This document shows positions 25,887-35,288 of a stretch of DNA of 64,000 bases, piece after piece. Both the position numbers and the translations under genes were made by a program. The DNA comes from Streptomyces sp. 3214.6 (GTDB taxonomy: Bacteria > Actinomycetota > Actinomycetes > Streptomycetales > Streptomycetaceae). Position 1 is the stretch's first letter. Every line of letters begins with the position of its first letter. The notes beneath the pieces are model-generated. The model was not told the origin of the DNA. It saw only the letters and a list, made by a program, of their open reading frames with translations, and searched no databases. The stretch is from the NCBI RefSeq assembly GCF_900129855.1, contig NZ_LT670819.1:8370001-8434000 (forward strand). The letters are read 5' to 3'.

Positions 25887-26306
25887 CGTGCTTGGGTCCT
25901 CCACTCCTGCCGATGCACTTCTGTCGACCGGTCATCCGGGCGGCGGCAGGACTCGGCGTCCGCCCGGACCGCCCCGCCTCTTGTGGCGGGGGCTTGTCGT
26001 CAGTCAGGGATCTTGGCTCACGGATGTCCGAAAATCCCAATGGAACCGGGGATTTGTGGGGTTACTCACCACTCACCCGTTCGGGTGGACACCCTGATGG
26101 CCGATCAGGTGTCAAGGCGGCCACAGGGCCCCGGACCAGCGGTGGAGCCTTTTATTCCGCCCGAAGAGCGCCCATTTGCGCAACCTCTACCGGCCGTGGA
26201 AGACAGCGCACGCTACGCCGAACGGGGGTCGCCCGTCTGGTCCGTTTCAACTCCGGGCCGGACGGCACGCTCGGGGCGCGGACCGCCCGGCCGGAGCCGG
26301 GTCGCG
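25887..26306. other. Gene-free stretch upstream of the riboswitch
   Basis: No convincing gene is visible. A hairpin CCCCGCC-TCTTGT-GGCGGGG lies at 25972-25991. The interval should contain the NlpC promoter on the minus strand. A possible frame from 26098 on the plus strand has weak third-position GC bias and was not called. Confidence 0.5.
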
Positions 26307-26612
26307 TCAACTGTCGGAGAGCGGAGGCACCGTGACGCGCGCCGTGCGGCGCTCCCCGTCCAGGACGCACAGCGCCCGCGCGAGCGTCGGGGCGTGCAGC
26401 TCGTTCTCGCCCCGCTGGTGCATCAGCGTCAGCGCGTCACGCAGTACGGCGGCCTTGCTCACCAGAGCCTGGGCGGCCCGCAGCCCGCGGTACGTGTCGC
26501 CGTGGTGGGCGGGATTGATACGGCCGAGCAGGTCGACGACGTCGAGGTAACCGTCGATCAACTCGGCCTCGGCGCACGTCAACGCGGGCAGCGGCGGCAG
26601 TTCGGGCACCAT
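26307..26612 (-). CDS. Small protein downstream of clpP, 101 aa
   Basis: This all-helical protein starts at the ATG at 26612, 7 bases after the clpP stop, with GGTGAGGGG as ribosome site. The segment DGYLDVVDLLGRINPAHHGD is followed by RAAQALVSKAAVLRDALTLMHQRG, and it ends RTARVTVPPLSDS. I do not recognise the family. Tight linkage to an unusual ClpP suggests an adaptor, substrate or partner of that protease, but nothing in the sequence shows it directly. Confidence 0.7.
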   Translation of the reverse strand: MVPELPPLPALTCAEAELIDGYLDVVDLLGRINPAHHGDTYRGLRAAQALVSKAAVLRDALTLMHQRGENELHAPTLARALCVLDGERRTARVTVPPLSDS

Positions 26613-26619
26613 CGGCCCC

Positions 26620-27255
26620 TCACCTCCCACCCTGGCCGCCGGCCGAGGTCTTGCGGGTGGAGATGATGCCGTCCACCAGGCCGTACTCCAGGGCCTCCGG
26701 GGCGGTGAGGAACTTGTCGCGCTCGATGTCCGCGCTGACCTGCTCCGGGCTGCGCCCGGTGTGCAGGACGAGCATCCCCTCCAGGGTGGCCCGGATGCGC
26801 GCCAGTTCATCGGCCTGGATGGCGAGATCGCTGGCCTGTCCTTCGACGGGCTCGGGCAGGGACGGCTGGCGGATCGTCATCCGCGCGCCCGGCAGGGCGA
26901 ACCGCTTGCCCGGCGTGCCCGCCGCGAGCAGCACCGCCGCCGACGAACCCGCCTGGCCCAGACAGGTCGTCTCCACGTCGCAGGTGACATACCGGATCGT
27001 GTCGTACAGGGCCGTCATCGCGCTGAACGAGCCGCCGGGGGAGTTGATGTAGAGCGCGATGTCCCGGTCCGGGTCCTTGTGCTCCAGGTACATGAACTGG
27101 GCCATCACGTTGTTCGCCGAGAAGTCGTCGATCGGCGTCCCCAGGAAGACGATCCGCTCCTCCAGCAGCTTCGAGTACGGATCCATCGTCCGGGTGCCGA
27201 AGCTCGTGCGTTCGGTGAACTCGGGCAGGACATGGCGGGCGGACGGTCGGGTCAT
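26620..27255 (-). CDS. ClpP-family protein lacking the catalytic histidine
   Basis: The 211-residue protein matches ClpP throughout: the strand [20 protein letters not shown], the nucleophile region [15 protein letters not shown] (Ser104) and [20 protein letters not shown] (Asp180). At the position of the catalytic His (normally IHQP) it reads ARMTIRQPS, so Arg129 replaces it. The subunit is probably inactive alone and would act in a mixed ring with another ClpP. A strong AGGAGGGG ribosome site precedes the ATG. It is one of the extra streptomycete ClpP copies and not the housekeeping one. Confidence 0.92.
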   Translation of the reverse strand: MTRPSARHVLPEFTERTSFGTRTMDPYSKLLEERIVFLGTPIDDFSANNVMAQFMYLEHKDPDRDIALYINSPGGSFSAMTALYDTIRYVTCDVETTCLGQAGSSAAVLLAAGTPGKRFALPGARMTIRQPSLPEPVEGQASDLAIQADELARIRATLEGMLVLHTGRSPEQVSADIERDKFLTAPEALEYGLVDGIISTRKTSAGGQGGR

Positions 27256-27296
27256 CGGAAAGCCCCTCCTTCTGCGTCGGGCGCATCTGTAAAAAA

Positions 27297-27323
27297 TGTA
27301 CAGGACGTACGTGACGTTAGAAT
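27297..27323 (+). promoter_or_regulatory. Promoter and palindromes of the Phd-type antitoxin gene
   Basis: TAGAAT (27318-27323) lies 6 bases before the ATG, predicting a leaderless mRNA. Upstream are TGTACA (27297-27302) and ACGTACGT (27305-27312), palindromes whose centres are 9 bases apart; they may be the antitoxin's own operator and could also affect the divergent clpP. Confidence 0.5.
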
Positions 27324-27329
27324 GGGGGT

Positions 27330-27608
27330 ATGGCCTACGAGATTCCGGTGACGCAAGCCAGGGCTGAACTCGCCGACCTGATCAACCGCGTGGTGTACGG
27401 CGGAGAGCGCGTCGTCGTGACACGGCACGGCAAGCCCCTGGTCGCCCTCGTCTCCGCCGCCGACCTGGAGCGACTCGACGAGCTGGACCGGCCCGTGGAG
27501 GAGCCGGTGATCCGCTCGGTCTCCGCCGTGCGCGAGGTCGCGTCCGCTCCCCGCGAACAGCAGCGGTTCGGCATCGCGGCGGAACACCGGGGGCCGAACC
27601 CCTCGTGA
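27330..27608 (+). CDS. Phd/YefM-family antitoxin, no toxin partner beside it
   Basis: The 92-residue protein begins [20 protein letters not shown] and continues [20 protein letters not shown], the classic Phd/YefM fold that binds DNA and a toxin. No RelE/YoeB/Doc-like frame follows: the next 336 bases are non-coding. It is therefore either an orphan antitoxin, a plain repressor, or paired with a toxin elsewhere. It diverges from clpP across 74 bases. Confidence 0.88.
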   Translation: MAYEIPVTQARAELADLINRVVYGGERVVVTRHGKPLVALVSAADLERLDELDRPVEEPVIRSVSAVREVASAPREQQRFGIAAEHRGPNPS

Positions 27609-27944
27609 GGACGCAGCCGGCCGGCGAGCGCCGGGCCGCGCCCCCGTGGGTCGTGCCCGGGCCGTAAGCGCGCCTCCCGGGCCGTGAGGGCCGTCGCTCT
27701 GTATACGGTCCGGTCCTCGGCGTCGTCCCGGGCGCTTTTCCCGTGGGATCCGTACGGCGGGAGGGCCTGGGCGCGTCGATGAGCGGGACGCCGCCCGCTG
27801 TCGGGATCATGCATCGGGCAGCGCCCGGTTAACAGGCCCGAAACGCGGTCCAACTAGCCTGCCGGTCCATGCCACCAGGGACTTTTCCCCGTGGCCGCGG
27901 CAACCGGGCCCCGCACGGCCCGGAGCGAGGATGTGAGGTGGGAC
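27609..27944. other. Gene-free stretch before the urease operon
   Basis: No gene is visible. A GC-rich segment with CCCGGGCCG repeated near 27656-27690 could fold as a terminator for the antitoxin gene. The urease promoter should lie in the second half. The ureA ribosome site GAGGTGGG ends 3 bases before the GTG. Confidence 0.5.
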
Positions 27945-28247
27945 GTGCAACTGACCCCGCACGAGCAGGAGAGGCTGCTGATCCACGTGGCGGCCGACGT
28001 CGCCGAGAAGCGCCGGGCCCGTGGGCTCAAGCTGAACCACCCGGAGGCCGTGGCCCTCATCACGTCGCACATCCTCGAAGGCGCGCGTGACGGCCGTACG
28101 GTCGCCGAGCTCATGTCCTCCGGCCGCAAGCTGCTCACCCGCGACGACGTCATGGAGGGCATCCCCGAGATGATCCACGACGTGCAGGTCGAGGCCACCT
28201 TCCCGGACGGCACCAAGCTCGTCACCGTCCACGACCCGATCGTCTGA
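27945..28247 (+). CDS. ureA: Urease subunit gamma
   Basis: The 100-residue gamma subunit is one of the three structural chains of the nickel enzyme that splits urea into ammonia and carbamate. The sequence [20 protein letters not shown] and the end [14 protein letters not shown] are diagnostic. The GTG start at 27945 follows GAGGTGGG. It is the first of six genes transcribed together: ureA, ureB, ureC, ureF, ureG, ureD. Confidence 0.97.
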   Translation: MQLTPHEQERLLIHVAADVAEKRRARGLKLNHPEAVALITSHILEGARDGRTVAELMSSGRKLLTRDDVMEGIPEMIHDVQVEATFPDGTKLVTVHDPIV

Positions 28248-28257
28248 GGGGGCCTCG

Positions 28258-28569
28258 ATGATTCCCGGAGAGATCCTGTTCGCGGACGAGCCCGTCGTCT
28301 ACAACGAGGGCCGCGAGGTCACCCGGCTGACCGTTCTCAACGCCGCCGACCGGCCCGTCCAGGTCGGCTCCCACTACCACTTCGCCGAGGCCAACCCGGG
28401 CCTGGAATTCGACCGCGCCGCCGCGCGCGGCAAGCGGCTGAACGTCGCCGCCGGCACCGCCGTGCGCTTCGAGCCCGGGATCCCCGTCGACGTCGAACTC
28501 GTCCCCCTCGCCGGCGCCCGTGTCGTGCCCGGGCTGCGCGGGGAGACCGGAGGTGCCCTCGATGCCTGA
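28258..28569 (+). CDS. ureB: Urease subunit beta
   Basis: The 103-residue beta chain opens [20 protein letters not shown] and contains [20 protein letters not shown] and [17 protein letters not shown], the usual urease beta blocks. It starts 10 bases after ureA and overlaps ureC by 8 bases, so the structural genes are coupled. It lies in the trimeric urease core with no catalytic residues of its own. Confidence 0.97.
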   Translation: MIPGEILFADEPVVYNEGREVTRLTVLNAADRPVQVGSHYHFAEANPGLEFDRAAARGKRLNVAAGTAVRFEPGIPVDVELVPLAGARVVPGLRGETGGALDA

Positions 28570-30283
28570 GATCTCGCGTGCCGCCTACGCCGACCTGTTC
28601 GGCCCGACGACCGGCGACCGCATCCGGCTCGCCGACACCGACCTGCTGATCGAGATCGAGGAGGATCGTTCCGGCGGTCCCGGCCTCGCCGGTGAGGAGG
28701 CGGTCTTCGGCGGCGGCAAGGTCATCCGTGAGTCCATGGGCCAGTCCCGCGCCACGCGCGCCGACGGCACGCCCGACACCGTCATCACGGGCGCGGTCAT
28801 CGTCGACCACTGGGGTGTGGTGAAGGCCGACGTCGGCATCCGCGACGGGCGGATCACCGGCATCGGCAAGGCCGGCAACCCCGACACGATGGACGGCGTC
28901 CACCCGGACCTGGTCATCGGACCCGAGACCGAGGTCATCGCGGGCAACGGACGCATCCTGACGGCCGGCGCGGTCGACGCGCACGTCCACTTCATCTGTC
29001 CGCAGATCGCCGACGAGGCGCTGTCCTCTGGTGTCACCACGCTCGTCGGCGGCGGCACCGGGCCGGCCGAGGGCTCGAAGGCCACCACCGTGACCCCCGG
29101 CCCCTGGCACCTCGCGCGCATGCTGGAGGCGATGGAGCAGTACCCGTTGAACATCGGGTTCCTCGGCAAGGGCAACACCGTCTCTCAGGAGGCGATGCTG
29201 TCGCAGATCCGGGGCGGGGCGCTGGGCCTGAAGCTGCACGAGGACTGGGGGTCGACCCCGGCCGTCATCGACGCCTCGCTGACCGTCGCCGACCGGACCG
29301 GCATCCAGGTCGCCATCCACACGGACACCCTCAACGAGGCCGGTTTCGTGGGCGACACCCTCGCCGCGATCGCCGGCCGCGGCATCCACGCGTACCACAC
29401 CGAGGGCGCGGGCGGCGGACACGCCCCGGACATCATGACCGTCGTCTCGGAGCCGCACGTGCTGCCGAGCTCGACCAACCCGACCCGGCCGTACACGGTG
29501 AACACCGCCGAGGAACACCTCGACATGCTGATGGTGTGCCACCACCTCAACGCGGCGGTCCCGGAGGACCTGGCGTTCGCCGAGTCCCGGATCCGGCCGT
29601 CCACGATCGGCGCCGAGGACGTCCTGCACGACCTCGGCGCGATCTCGATCATCTCCTCCGACGCGCAGGCCATGGGACGGGTCGGCGAGGTCATCATGCG
29701 GACCTGGCAGACGGCCCACATGATGAAGCGGCGCAGGGGTGCGCTGCCCGGCGACGGCCGCGCGGACAACCACCGGGTACGCCGCTACATCGCCAAGTAC
29801 ACGATCAACCCGGCGCTCGCACAGGGGCTGGGCCGCGAGATCGGCTCCGTCGAGGGCGGCAAGCTCGCCGACCTGGTGCTGTGGGAGCCGGCGTTCTTCG
29901 GAGTCAAGCCGCACCTCGTCATCAAGGGCGGACAGATCGCGTACGCGCAGATGGGCGACGCCAACGCCTCGATCCCCACCCCGCAGCCGATCCTGCCGCG
30001 ACCGATGTACGGGGCGATCGGGCGGGCGCCGGCGTCGAACTCGTTCAACTTCGTGGCCCCTCTCGCCATTGAGGACGGGCTGCCGGAACGGCTCCAGCTG
30101 GGCAAGAAGTTCGTCGCCATCGACTCCACACGCGCGGTGACCAAGGCGGACATGCGGGAGAACGACGCCCGGCCGCGCGTCCAGGTCGATCCCGACAGCT
30201 TCGCCGTGCACATCGACGGAGAGCTCGTCGAGGCGACTCCGGCCGCCGAACTGCCCATGGCCCAGCGGTACTTCCTGTTCTGA
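28562..30283 (+). CDS. ureC: Urease subunit alpha (catalytic)
   Basis: The 573-residue catalytic subunit shows all nickel ligands: His141 and His143 (HVH), the carbamylated Lys224 (GLKLHEDWG), His253 (AIHTD), His279 (AYHTEG) and Asp367 (SSDAQAMGR). The flap carries Cys326 and the general acid/base His327 (MVCHHLN). The start [20 protein letters not shown] is conserved, so the upstream in-frame start at 28520 was rejected. It overlaps ureB by 8 bases. Confidence 0.98.
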   Translation: MPEISRAAYADLFGPTTGDRIRLADTDLLIEIEEDRSGGPGLAGEEAVFGGGKVIRESMGQSRATRADGTPDTVITGAVIVDHWGVVKADVGIRDGRITGIGKAGNPDTMDGVHPDLVIGPETEVIAGNGRILTAGAVDAHVHFICPQIADEALSSGVTTLVGGGTGPAEGSKATTVTPGPWHLARMLEAMEQYPLNIGFLGKGNTVSQEAMLSQIRGGALGLKLHEDWGSTPAVIDASLTVADRTGIQVAIHTDTLNEAGFVGDTLAAIAGRGIHAYHTEGAGGGHAPDIMTVVSEPHVLPSSTNPTRPYTVNTAEEHLDMLMVCHHLNAAVPEDLAFAESRIRPSTIGAEDVLHDLGAISIISSDAQAMGRVGEVIMRTWQTAHMMKRRRGALPGDGRADNHRVRRYIAKYTINPALAQGLGREIGSVEGGKLADLVLWEPAFFGVKPHLVIKGGQIAYAQMGDANASIPTPQPILPRPMYGAIGRAPASNSFNFVAPLAIEDGLPERLQLGKKFVAIDSTRAVTKADMRENDARPRVQVDPDSFAVHIDGELVEATPAAELPMAQRYFLF

Positions 30284-30311
30284 TGGACACGTCGAGGACA
30301 GGTGGTCCGTG

Positions 30312-30986
30312 ATGGGCAGGGCAGCACTTCTGGTCCTGGCCGACGGCCGCTTCCCCGCCGGAGGGCACGCGCACTCCGGCGGGGCGGAGGAGGCCGTCAA
30401 GGCCGGGCGGATCACCGACGCGGCGAGCCTGGAGGCCTTCTGCCGGGGACGGCTGCACACGGCGGGACTGGTGGCGGCGGCGCTGGCCGCGGCGGCGGCC
30501 GTCGGGGCGGACCCGGCGCAGCTGGACGCGGCGGCGGACGCCCGCACGCCGTCCCCGGCGCTGCGCACGGCCGCACGGCGACTGGGCCGGCAGCTGATGC
30601 GGGCCGCCCGCGCGACCTGGCCGAGCGCCGAACTGGACGCCCTGGCACGGGAGTTCCCCAAGGGAGCGCATCAGCCGGTGGTCCTGGGTCTGACCGCGCG
30701 GGCGGCCGGCCTGGGGGCGCAGGACGCGGCGTACTGCTCGGTGTACGAGAGCGTGAGCGGGCCGGCGACGGCCGTGGTGCGGTTGCTGAGCCTGGACCCG
30801 TTCGAGGCGAGTGCCGTCCTGGCCCGGCTGGCGCCGGAGCTGGACAGGGTGGTCGACCGGGCGGTGTCCGCGGGGGCGGCGGTGGCGGCGGGCGGGGTCG
30901 ACGCGTTGCCTGCGGCTTCCGCGCCGCTGCTGGAGATCGGGGCGGAGGTGCATGCGGCTTGGCCCGTGCGGTTGTTCGCCTCCTAG
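30312..30986 (+). CDS. ureF: Urease accessory protein UreF
   Basis: UreF gates nickel delivery and GTPase timing in the UreD-UreF-UreG activation complex. The 224-residue protein begins ALLVLADGRFPAGGHAHSGG, the usual UreF entry, and continues as an all-helical, Ala-rich chain. A GTG one codon upstream (30309) is an alternative start. It is 28 bases after ureC. A dispersed Streptomyces repeat separates it from ureG. Confidence 0.93.
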   Translation: MGRAALLVLADGRFPAGGHAHSGGAEEAVKAGRITDAASLEAFCRGRLHTAGLVAAALAAAAAVGADPAQLDAAADARTPSPALRTAARRLGRQLMRAARATWPSAELDALAREFPKGAHQPVVLGLTARAAGLGAQDAAYCSVYESVSGPATAVVRLLSLDPFEASAVLARLAPELDRVVDRAVSAGAAVAAGGVDALPAASAPLLEIGAEVHAAWPVRLFAS

Positions 30987-30989
30987 GTT

Positions 30990-31093
30990 TCTCGCCCCCG
31001 CCGCCCCTTCCCGTCCCATCCCGGGGGGCCTCGCCCCCCAGATCCCCGTTCGGCCCTGAAGGGGCCTCGTCCTCAAACGCCGGACGGGCTGAA
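30990..31093. repeat. Dispersed streptomycete intergenic repeat between ureF and ureG
   Basis: The segment contains CCTCGCCCCCCAGATCCCC and GGGGCCTCGTCCTCAAACGC, then CGGACGGGCTGAA, a mosaic I recall as highly repeated between Streptomyces genes. It can form several short hairpins and may act as a processing or attenuation site inside the urease operon. Confidence 0.6.
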
Positions 31094-31110
31094 GAGTAGG
31101 AGCCGTTGCC

Positions 31111-31788
<678 letters not shown>

Positions 31789-31789
31789 C

Positions 31790-32548
31790 ATGAGCGGGGT
31801 GCACGCCACCGCGCGGATCGGCGCGCGCGGCGACGGACGTGGGGGGACCGCGCTGCCCGTCCTGGAGAGCGACGGGCCGCTCGCCCTGCGGCGCACCCGG
31901 GGTACGGACGGTCAAGCGCGGGTCGTGCTCGTCGGGGCGATGAGCGGACCCCTCGGCGGCGACCGCTTCGCCGTCGAGGCGGACGTCGGCAGCGGCGCCC
32001 GGCTGCGGGTGGGATCGGCCGCCGCCACCATCGCCCTGCCCGGCCAGACGAAGGACGAAGCCCACTACGACGTACGCCTGAGGGTCGCCGACGACGGTGA
32101 ACTGCACTGGCTGCCCGAGCAGTTGATCTCGGCCAAGGGCAGCGACCTGTTCGTCGCCACCCGGGTCGACCTCGACGCCGGGGCCCGGCTCGTGCTGCGC
32201 GAGGAGCAGGTCCTCGGGCGGGTGGGGGAGGAGCCCGGCCGGCTCACCAGCCGGCTCGTCGTGCGGGTCGCCGGCCGGGTCGTCCTCGATCAGGAACTGG
32301 CCTGCGGGCCCGGCGCTCCCGGTGGCTGGGACGGGCCCGCCGTGCTCGCGGGACACCGCGCCCTGGGCCAACTCGTACTAGTCCGGCCCGAGTTCGCCGA
32401 GCAGGCGGTGGCGGCCCAGGTCCTCGGGGAGCAGGCCTGTGTCATGCCGCTGACCGGGCCCGCCGCCCTCGTCACCGCTGTGGCGCCCGACGGCCTGCGG
32501 CTGCGCCGTGTGCTGGACGAGGCGCTCGCCGCGCTCGACATCCGGTGA
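31790..32548 (+). CDS. ureD: Urease accessory protein UreD
   Basis: The 252-residue scaffold UreD (UreH) bridges urease apoprotein to UreF and UreG. Conserved segments are GPLALRRTRGTDGQARVVLV, then MSGPLGGDRFAVEADVGSGA and HWLPEQLISAKGSDL. It starts 1 base after the ureG stop and ends the operon. Sequence conservation in UreD is low, so the context supports the call as much as the motifs. Confidence 0.92.
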   Translation: MSGVHATARIGARGDGRGGTALPVLESDGPLALRRTRGTDGQARVVLVGAMSGPLGGDRFAVEADVGSGARLRVGSAAATIALPGQTKDEAHYDVRLRVADDGELHWLPEQLISAKGSDLFVATRVDLDAGARLVLREEQVLGRVGEEPGRLTSRLVVRVAGRVVLDQELACGPGAPGGWDGPAVLAGHRALGQLVLVRPEFAEQAVAAQVLGEQACVMPLTGPAALVTAVAPDGLRLRRVLDEALAALDIR

Positions 32549-32666
32549 GCGGTACGTTCTGCTCCGGTTATCGGATTGGCAAAGAAGGTCAACGACACCT
32601 GTTCTCAGGCACCTCACAGCCGAGAGGATCCCTCTGCCGCCATAACTAGGTAGGGAGAGGGCCCAC

Positions 32667-34268
32667 TTGAGGGACATACGACCGACCAAACGGACCGCTG
32701 CGCTCGGCTCGGCCGGTGTACTCGTCGCCGCGACGCTGCTCGCCGGCGCCGTCGCGGCGCCCACGGCGAGCGCGACCAGCAGCCGCCCCGGGCAGGACCG
32801 TGAGGCGCGCGGCGCCGCGATCGCCGCGGACCGCGCAGCCAAGGCCGGCATCGACTGGCAGGACTGCCCCGCCGACTGGGGCCTGGAGAAGCCGATCCAG
32901 TGCGGCTGGGTCACCGTGCCGCTGGACTACGCCAGGCCGAACGGCAAGCAGATCAAGCTGGCCGTCGACCGCATCGGCAACACGGGCACGCCCCAGGAGC
33001 GCCAGGGCGCGCTCGTGTACAACCCCGGCGGCCCCGGCGGTTCCGGCCTGCGCTTCCCGCGCCGCGTCACCACCAAGGCCCCCGTGTGGACCAACGTGGC
33101 CAAGGCCTACGACTTCGTGGGCTTCGACCCGCGCGGGGTCGGCCACTCCGCGCCCATCTCCTGCATCGACCCGCAGGAGTTCGTCAAGGCGCCCAAGGCC
33201 GACCCGGTCCCCGACAGCGCGGCCGACAAGCGCGCCCAGCGCAAGCTCGCCCGTGAGTACGCGGACGGGTGCGCCGAGCGCAGCGGCAAGGCCGTGCTCG
33301 CGCAGATGACCACGCCGAACACCGTCCGCGACCTGGACGTCATCCGCGCCGCCCTCGGCGAGAAGAAGCTCAACTACCTGGGCGTCTCCTACGGCACCTA
33401 CATCGGCGCCGTCTACGGCACCATGTTCCCGGGCCATCTGCGTCGCATGGTCGTCGACAGTGTGGTCAACCCCTCCCGCGAGAAGATCTGGTACGAGGCC
33501 AACCTCGACCAGGACGTCGCCTTCGAGGGCCGCTGGAAAGACTGGCAGGACTGGGTCGCGGCCAACGACGCGACCTTCCACCTGGGCACCACCCGCGCCG
33601 CCGTCCAGGCCAAGTGGCTTCAGCTGCGCGCCACCGCCAAGAAGAACCCCATCGGCGGGGTCGTCGGCCCGGCCGAGCTGATCTCCTTCTTCCAGAGCGC
33701 CCCGTACTACGACTCCTCGTGGGTCCCGGTCGCCACCGTCTTCAGCAAGTACGTCGCCGGGGACACCCAGGCCCTCGTCGACGCCGCTGCCCCGGACCTC
33801 ACCGACACGGCCGGCAACATCACCTCGGAGAACGGCAACGCCGTCTACACGGCCGTCGAGTGCACCGACGCCAAGTGGCCCACCAGCTGGCAGAAGTGGG
33901 ACCGGGACAACACGGCGCTCAACAAGAACTACCCGTTCATGACCTGGGCCAACGCCTGGCTGAACCTGCCGTGCGCCACCTGGCCGGTCAAGCAGCAGAC
34001 CCCGGTGGACGTCAAGACCCACAAGGGCCTGCCGCAGGTGCTGATCGTGCAGTCCACGCGTGACGCGGCCACCCCGTACGACGGCGCCGTCGAACTGCAC
34101 CAGCGGTTCAAGGGCTCGCGCCTGATCACCGAGAGGGACGCCGGCTCCCACGGTGTGACCGGCCTGGTCAACACCTGCATCAACCCCCGGGTGGACGCCT
34201 ACCTCCTCACCGGCAAGCTGGACACCGCGGACGTGACCTGCGCGCCGCACGCCACGCCGAAGCCGTAA
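32667..34268 (+). CDS. Secreted tripeptidyl aminopeptidase-like alpha/beta hydrolase
   Basis: The 533-residue enzyme has a signal peptide (TKRTAALGSAGVLVAATLLA up to about residue 38) and an alpha/beta fold. Landmarks are GALVYNPGGPGGSGLRF, the nucleophile elbow LGVSYGTYIGAVYG, Asp in STRDAATPYDG and His in DAGSHGVTG. This is the S33-type secreted tripeptidyl aminopeptidase (Tap/SlpD-E) pattern in Streptomyces, trimming peptides outside the cell. A TTG start at 32667 follows GGGAGAGGG. A strong terminator hairpin follows the stop. Confidence 0.92.
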   Translation: MRDIRPTKRTAALGSAGVLVAATLLAGAVAAPTASATSSRPGQDREARGAAIAADRAAKAGIDWQDCPADWGLEKPIQCGWVTVPLDYARPNGKQIKLAVDRIGNTGTPQERQGALVYNPGGPGGSGLRFPRRVTTKAPVWTNVAKAYDFVGFDPRGVGHSAPISCIDPQEFVKAPKADPVPDSAADKRAQRKLAREYADGCAERSGKAVLAQMTTPNTVRDLDVIRAALGEKKLNYLGVSYGTYIGAVYGTMFPGHLRRMVVDSVVNPSREKIWYEANLDQDVAFEGRWKDWQDWVAANDATFHLGTTRAAVQAKWLQLRATAKKNPIGGVVGPAELISFFQSAPYYDSSWVPVATVFSKYVAGDTQALVDAAAPDLTDTAGNITSENGNAVYTAVECTDAKWPTSWQKWDRDNTALNKNYPFMTWANAWLNLPCATWPVKQQTPVDVKTHKGLPQVLIVQSTRDAATPYDGAVELHQRFKGSRLITERDAGSHGVTGLVNTCINPRVDAYLLTGKLDTADVTCAPHATPKP

Positions 34269-34290
34269 CCACCGGCAGCACGACGGCAAC

Positions 34291-34322
34291 GAGGGGCGGC
34301 CGGAGCGACCCGGCCGCCCCTC
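34291..34322 (+). terminator. Terminator after the aminopeptidase gene
   Basis: A perfect 13-bp stem GAGGGGCGGCCGG / CCGGCCGCCCCTC with a 6-base loop (AGCGAC) lies 22 bases past the stop codon. Confidence 0.85.
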
Positions 34323-34341
34323 AAGCATCTTGACGGACCAT

Positions 34342-34393
34342 CAACCCGAGCCGTCGACCCGAGCCGTCGACCCGGGCCGTCGACCCGGGCCGT
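34342..34393. repeat. 13-bp tandem repeats, four copies
   Basis: Units CAACCCGAGCCGT, CGACCCGAGCCGT, CGACCCGGGCCGT and CGACCCGGGCCGT run head to tail in the 3' region between convergent genes and abut the acyltransferase stop codon. Confidence 0.9.
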
Positions 34394-35211
34394 CAACTCA
34401 GCGGCAGCCGACGGAACTTCCGTTCCTTCCGGGGCTTCTCCGGCTTCTGCGTCTTCTCCGCCTTGGCCGCGGCGGCCTCCTCCGCCTTGGCGACGGCCGC
34501 GTACTGGTCCACGTACTCCTGCTCGGACAGCGTCAGGATCGCGTACATGATCTCGTCCGTGATCGCGCGCAGCACCGCCTTCTCGTTCTCCATGCCGAGG
34601 TAGCGGGAGAAGTCGAGGGGCTTGCCGAAGCGGATCACCACGGGGTGCAGGGTGGGGATCTTCTTGCCGGGAGGCTGTGCCTCGAAGGTGCCGATCATCG
34701 CGCAGGGGATCACCGGCGCCTGGGCCTTCAGGGCCATCACCGCGACGCCGACCTTGCCCTTGTAGAGGCGGCCGTCGTGCGAGCGGGTGCCCTCCGGGTA
34801 GATGCCCAGCAGTTCGTCCTTGCTCAGGACGCCGAGGCCCTCGCGGATCGCCGCCTGACCGGCCTCCTTGCCCGAACGGTCGACCGGGATCTGTCCGGCG
34901 CTGCGGAAGAAGGTCGCCGTCAGCCGGCCCTTGATGCCGGGGCCCGTGAAGTACTCGGCCTTGGCCAGGAAGGTGATACGCCGCTTGAGGACCGCGGGCA
35001 TCAGGAAGTGGTCCGAGAACGACAGGTGGTTGCCGGCGATGATGGCCGCTCCCGACTCGGGGACATGCTCCAGACCCTCTATGCGGGGACGGAAGAGCAG
35101 TTTGAGCAGCGGCCCCAACACCACGTATTTCAGGAGGTAGTAGAACAAGGGAGTCGCTCCTCGGGTCCGGCGGATCGGCTCGTGGCCGTGTTCCAGCAGG
35201 TCAACCGGCAT
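34393..35211 (-). CDS. 1-acyl-sn-glycerol-3-phosphate acyltransferase (PlsC family)
   Basis: The 272-residue enzyme transfers an acyl chain to lysophosphatidate or a related lipid at the membrane. Motif I is NHLSFSD (His62, Asp67 of HX4D), motif III is IYPEGTRS, and VIPCAMIGTFEAQPPGKK is motif IV. The ATG at 35211 is preferred to upstream frames, which lack coding bias. The last 40 residues are Lys/Ala/Glu-rich (KAEEAAAAKAEKTQKPEKPR), probably a cytoplasmic charged tail. The specific lipid acceptor is unknown. Confidence 0.92.
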   Translation of the reverse strand: MPVDLLEHGHEPIRRTRGATPLFYYLLKYVVLGPLLKLLFRPRIEGLEHVPESGAAIIAGNHLSFSDHFLMPAVLKRRITFLAKAEYFTGPGIKGRLTATFFRSAGQIPVDRSGKEAGQAAIREGLGVLSKDELLGIYPEGTRSHDGRLYKGKVGVAVMALKAQAPVIPCAMIGTFEAQPPGKKIPTLHPVVIRFGKPLDFSRYLGMENEKAVLRAITDEIMYAILTLSEQEYVDQYAAVAKAEEAAAAKAEKTQKPEKPRKERKFRRLPLS

Positions 35212-35288
35212 GGTGTGGGGTGTCAGTGTAGGGGCAGGCGGCGACGGCCGGAACCGTGCCGATCCAGGTCCGCGGCCCGTCCTCGCCA

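Noticed and set aside
26098-26306. Possible plus-strand gene beginning MADQVSRRPQGPGPAVEPF
   Set aside because: Third-position GC is only moderate, there is no ribosome site, and the frame runs on as antisense into the 101-aa gene.
27335-27853. Toxin gene opposite or after the Phd antitoxin
   Set aside because: The only frames are antisense and lack RelE, YoeB or Doc motifs.
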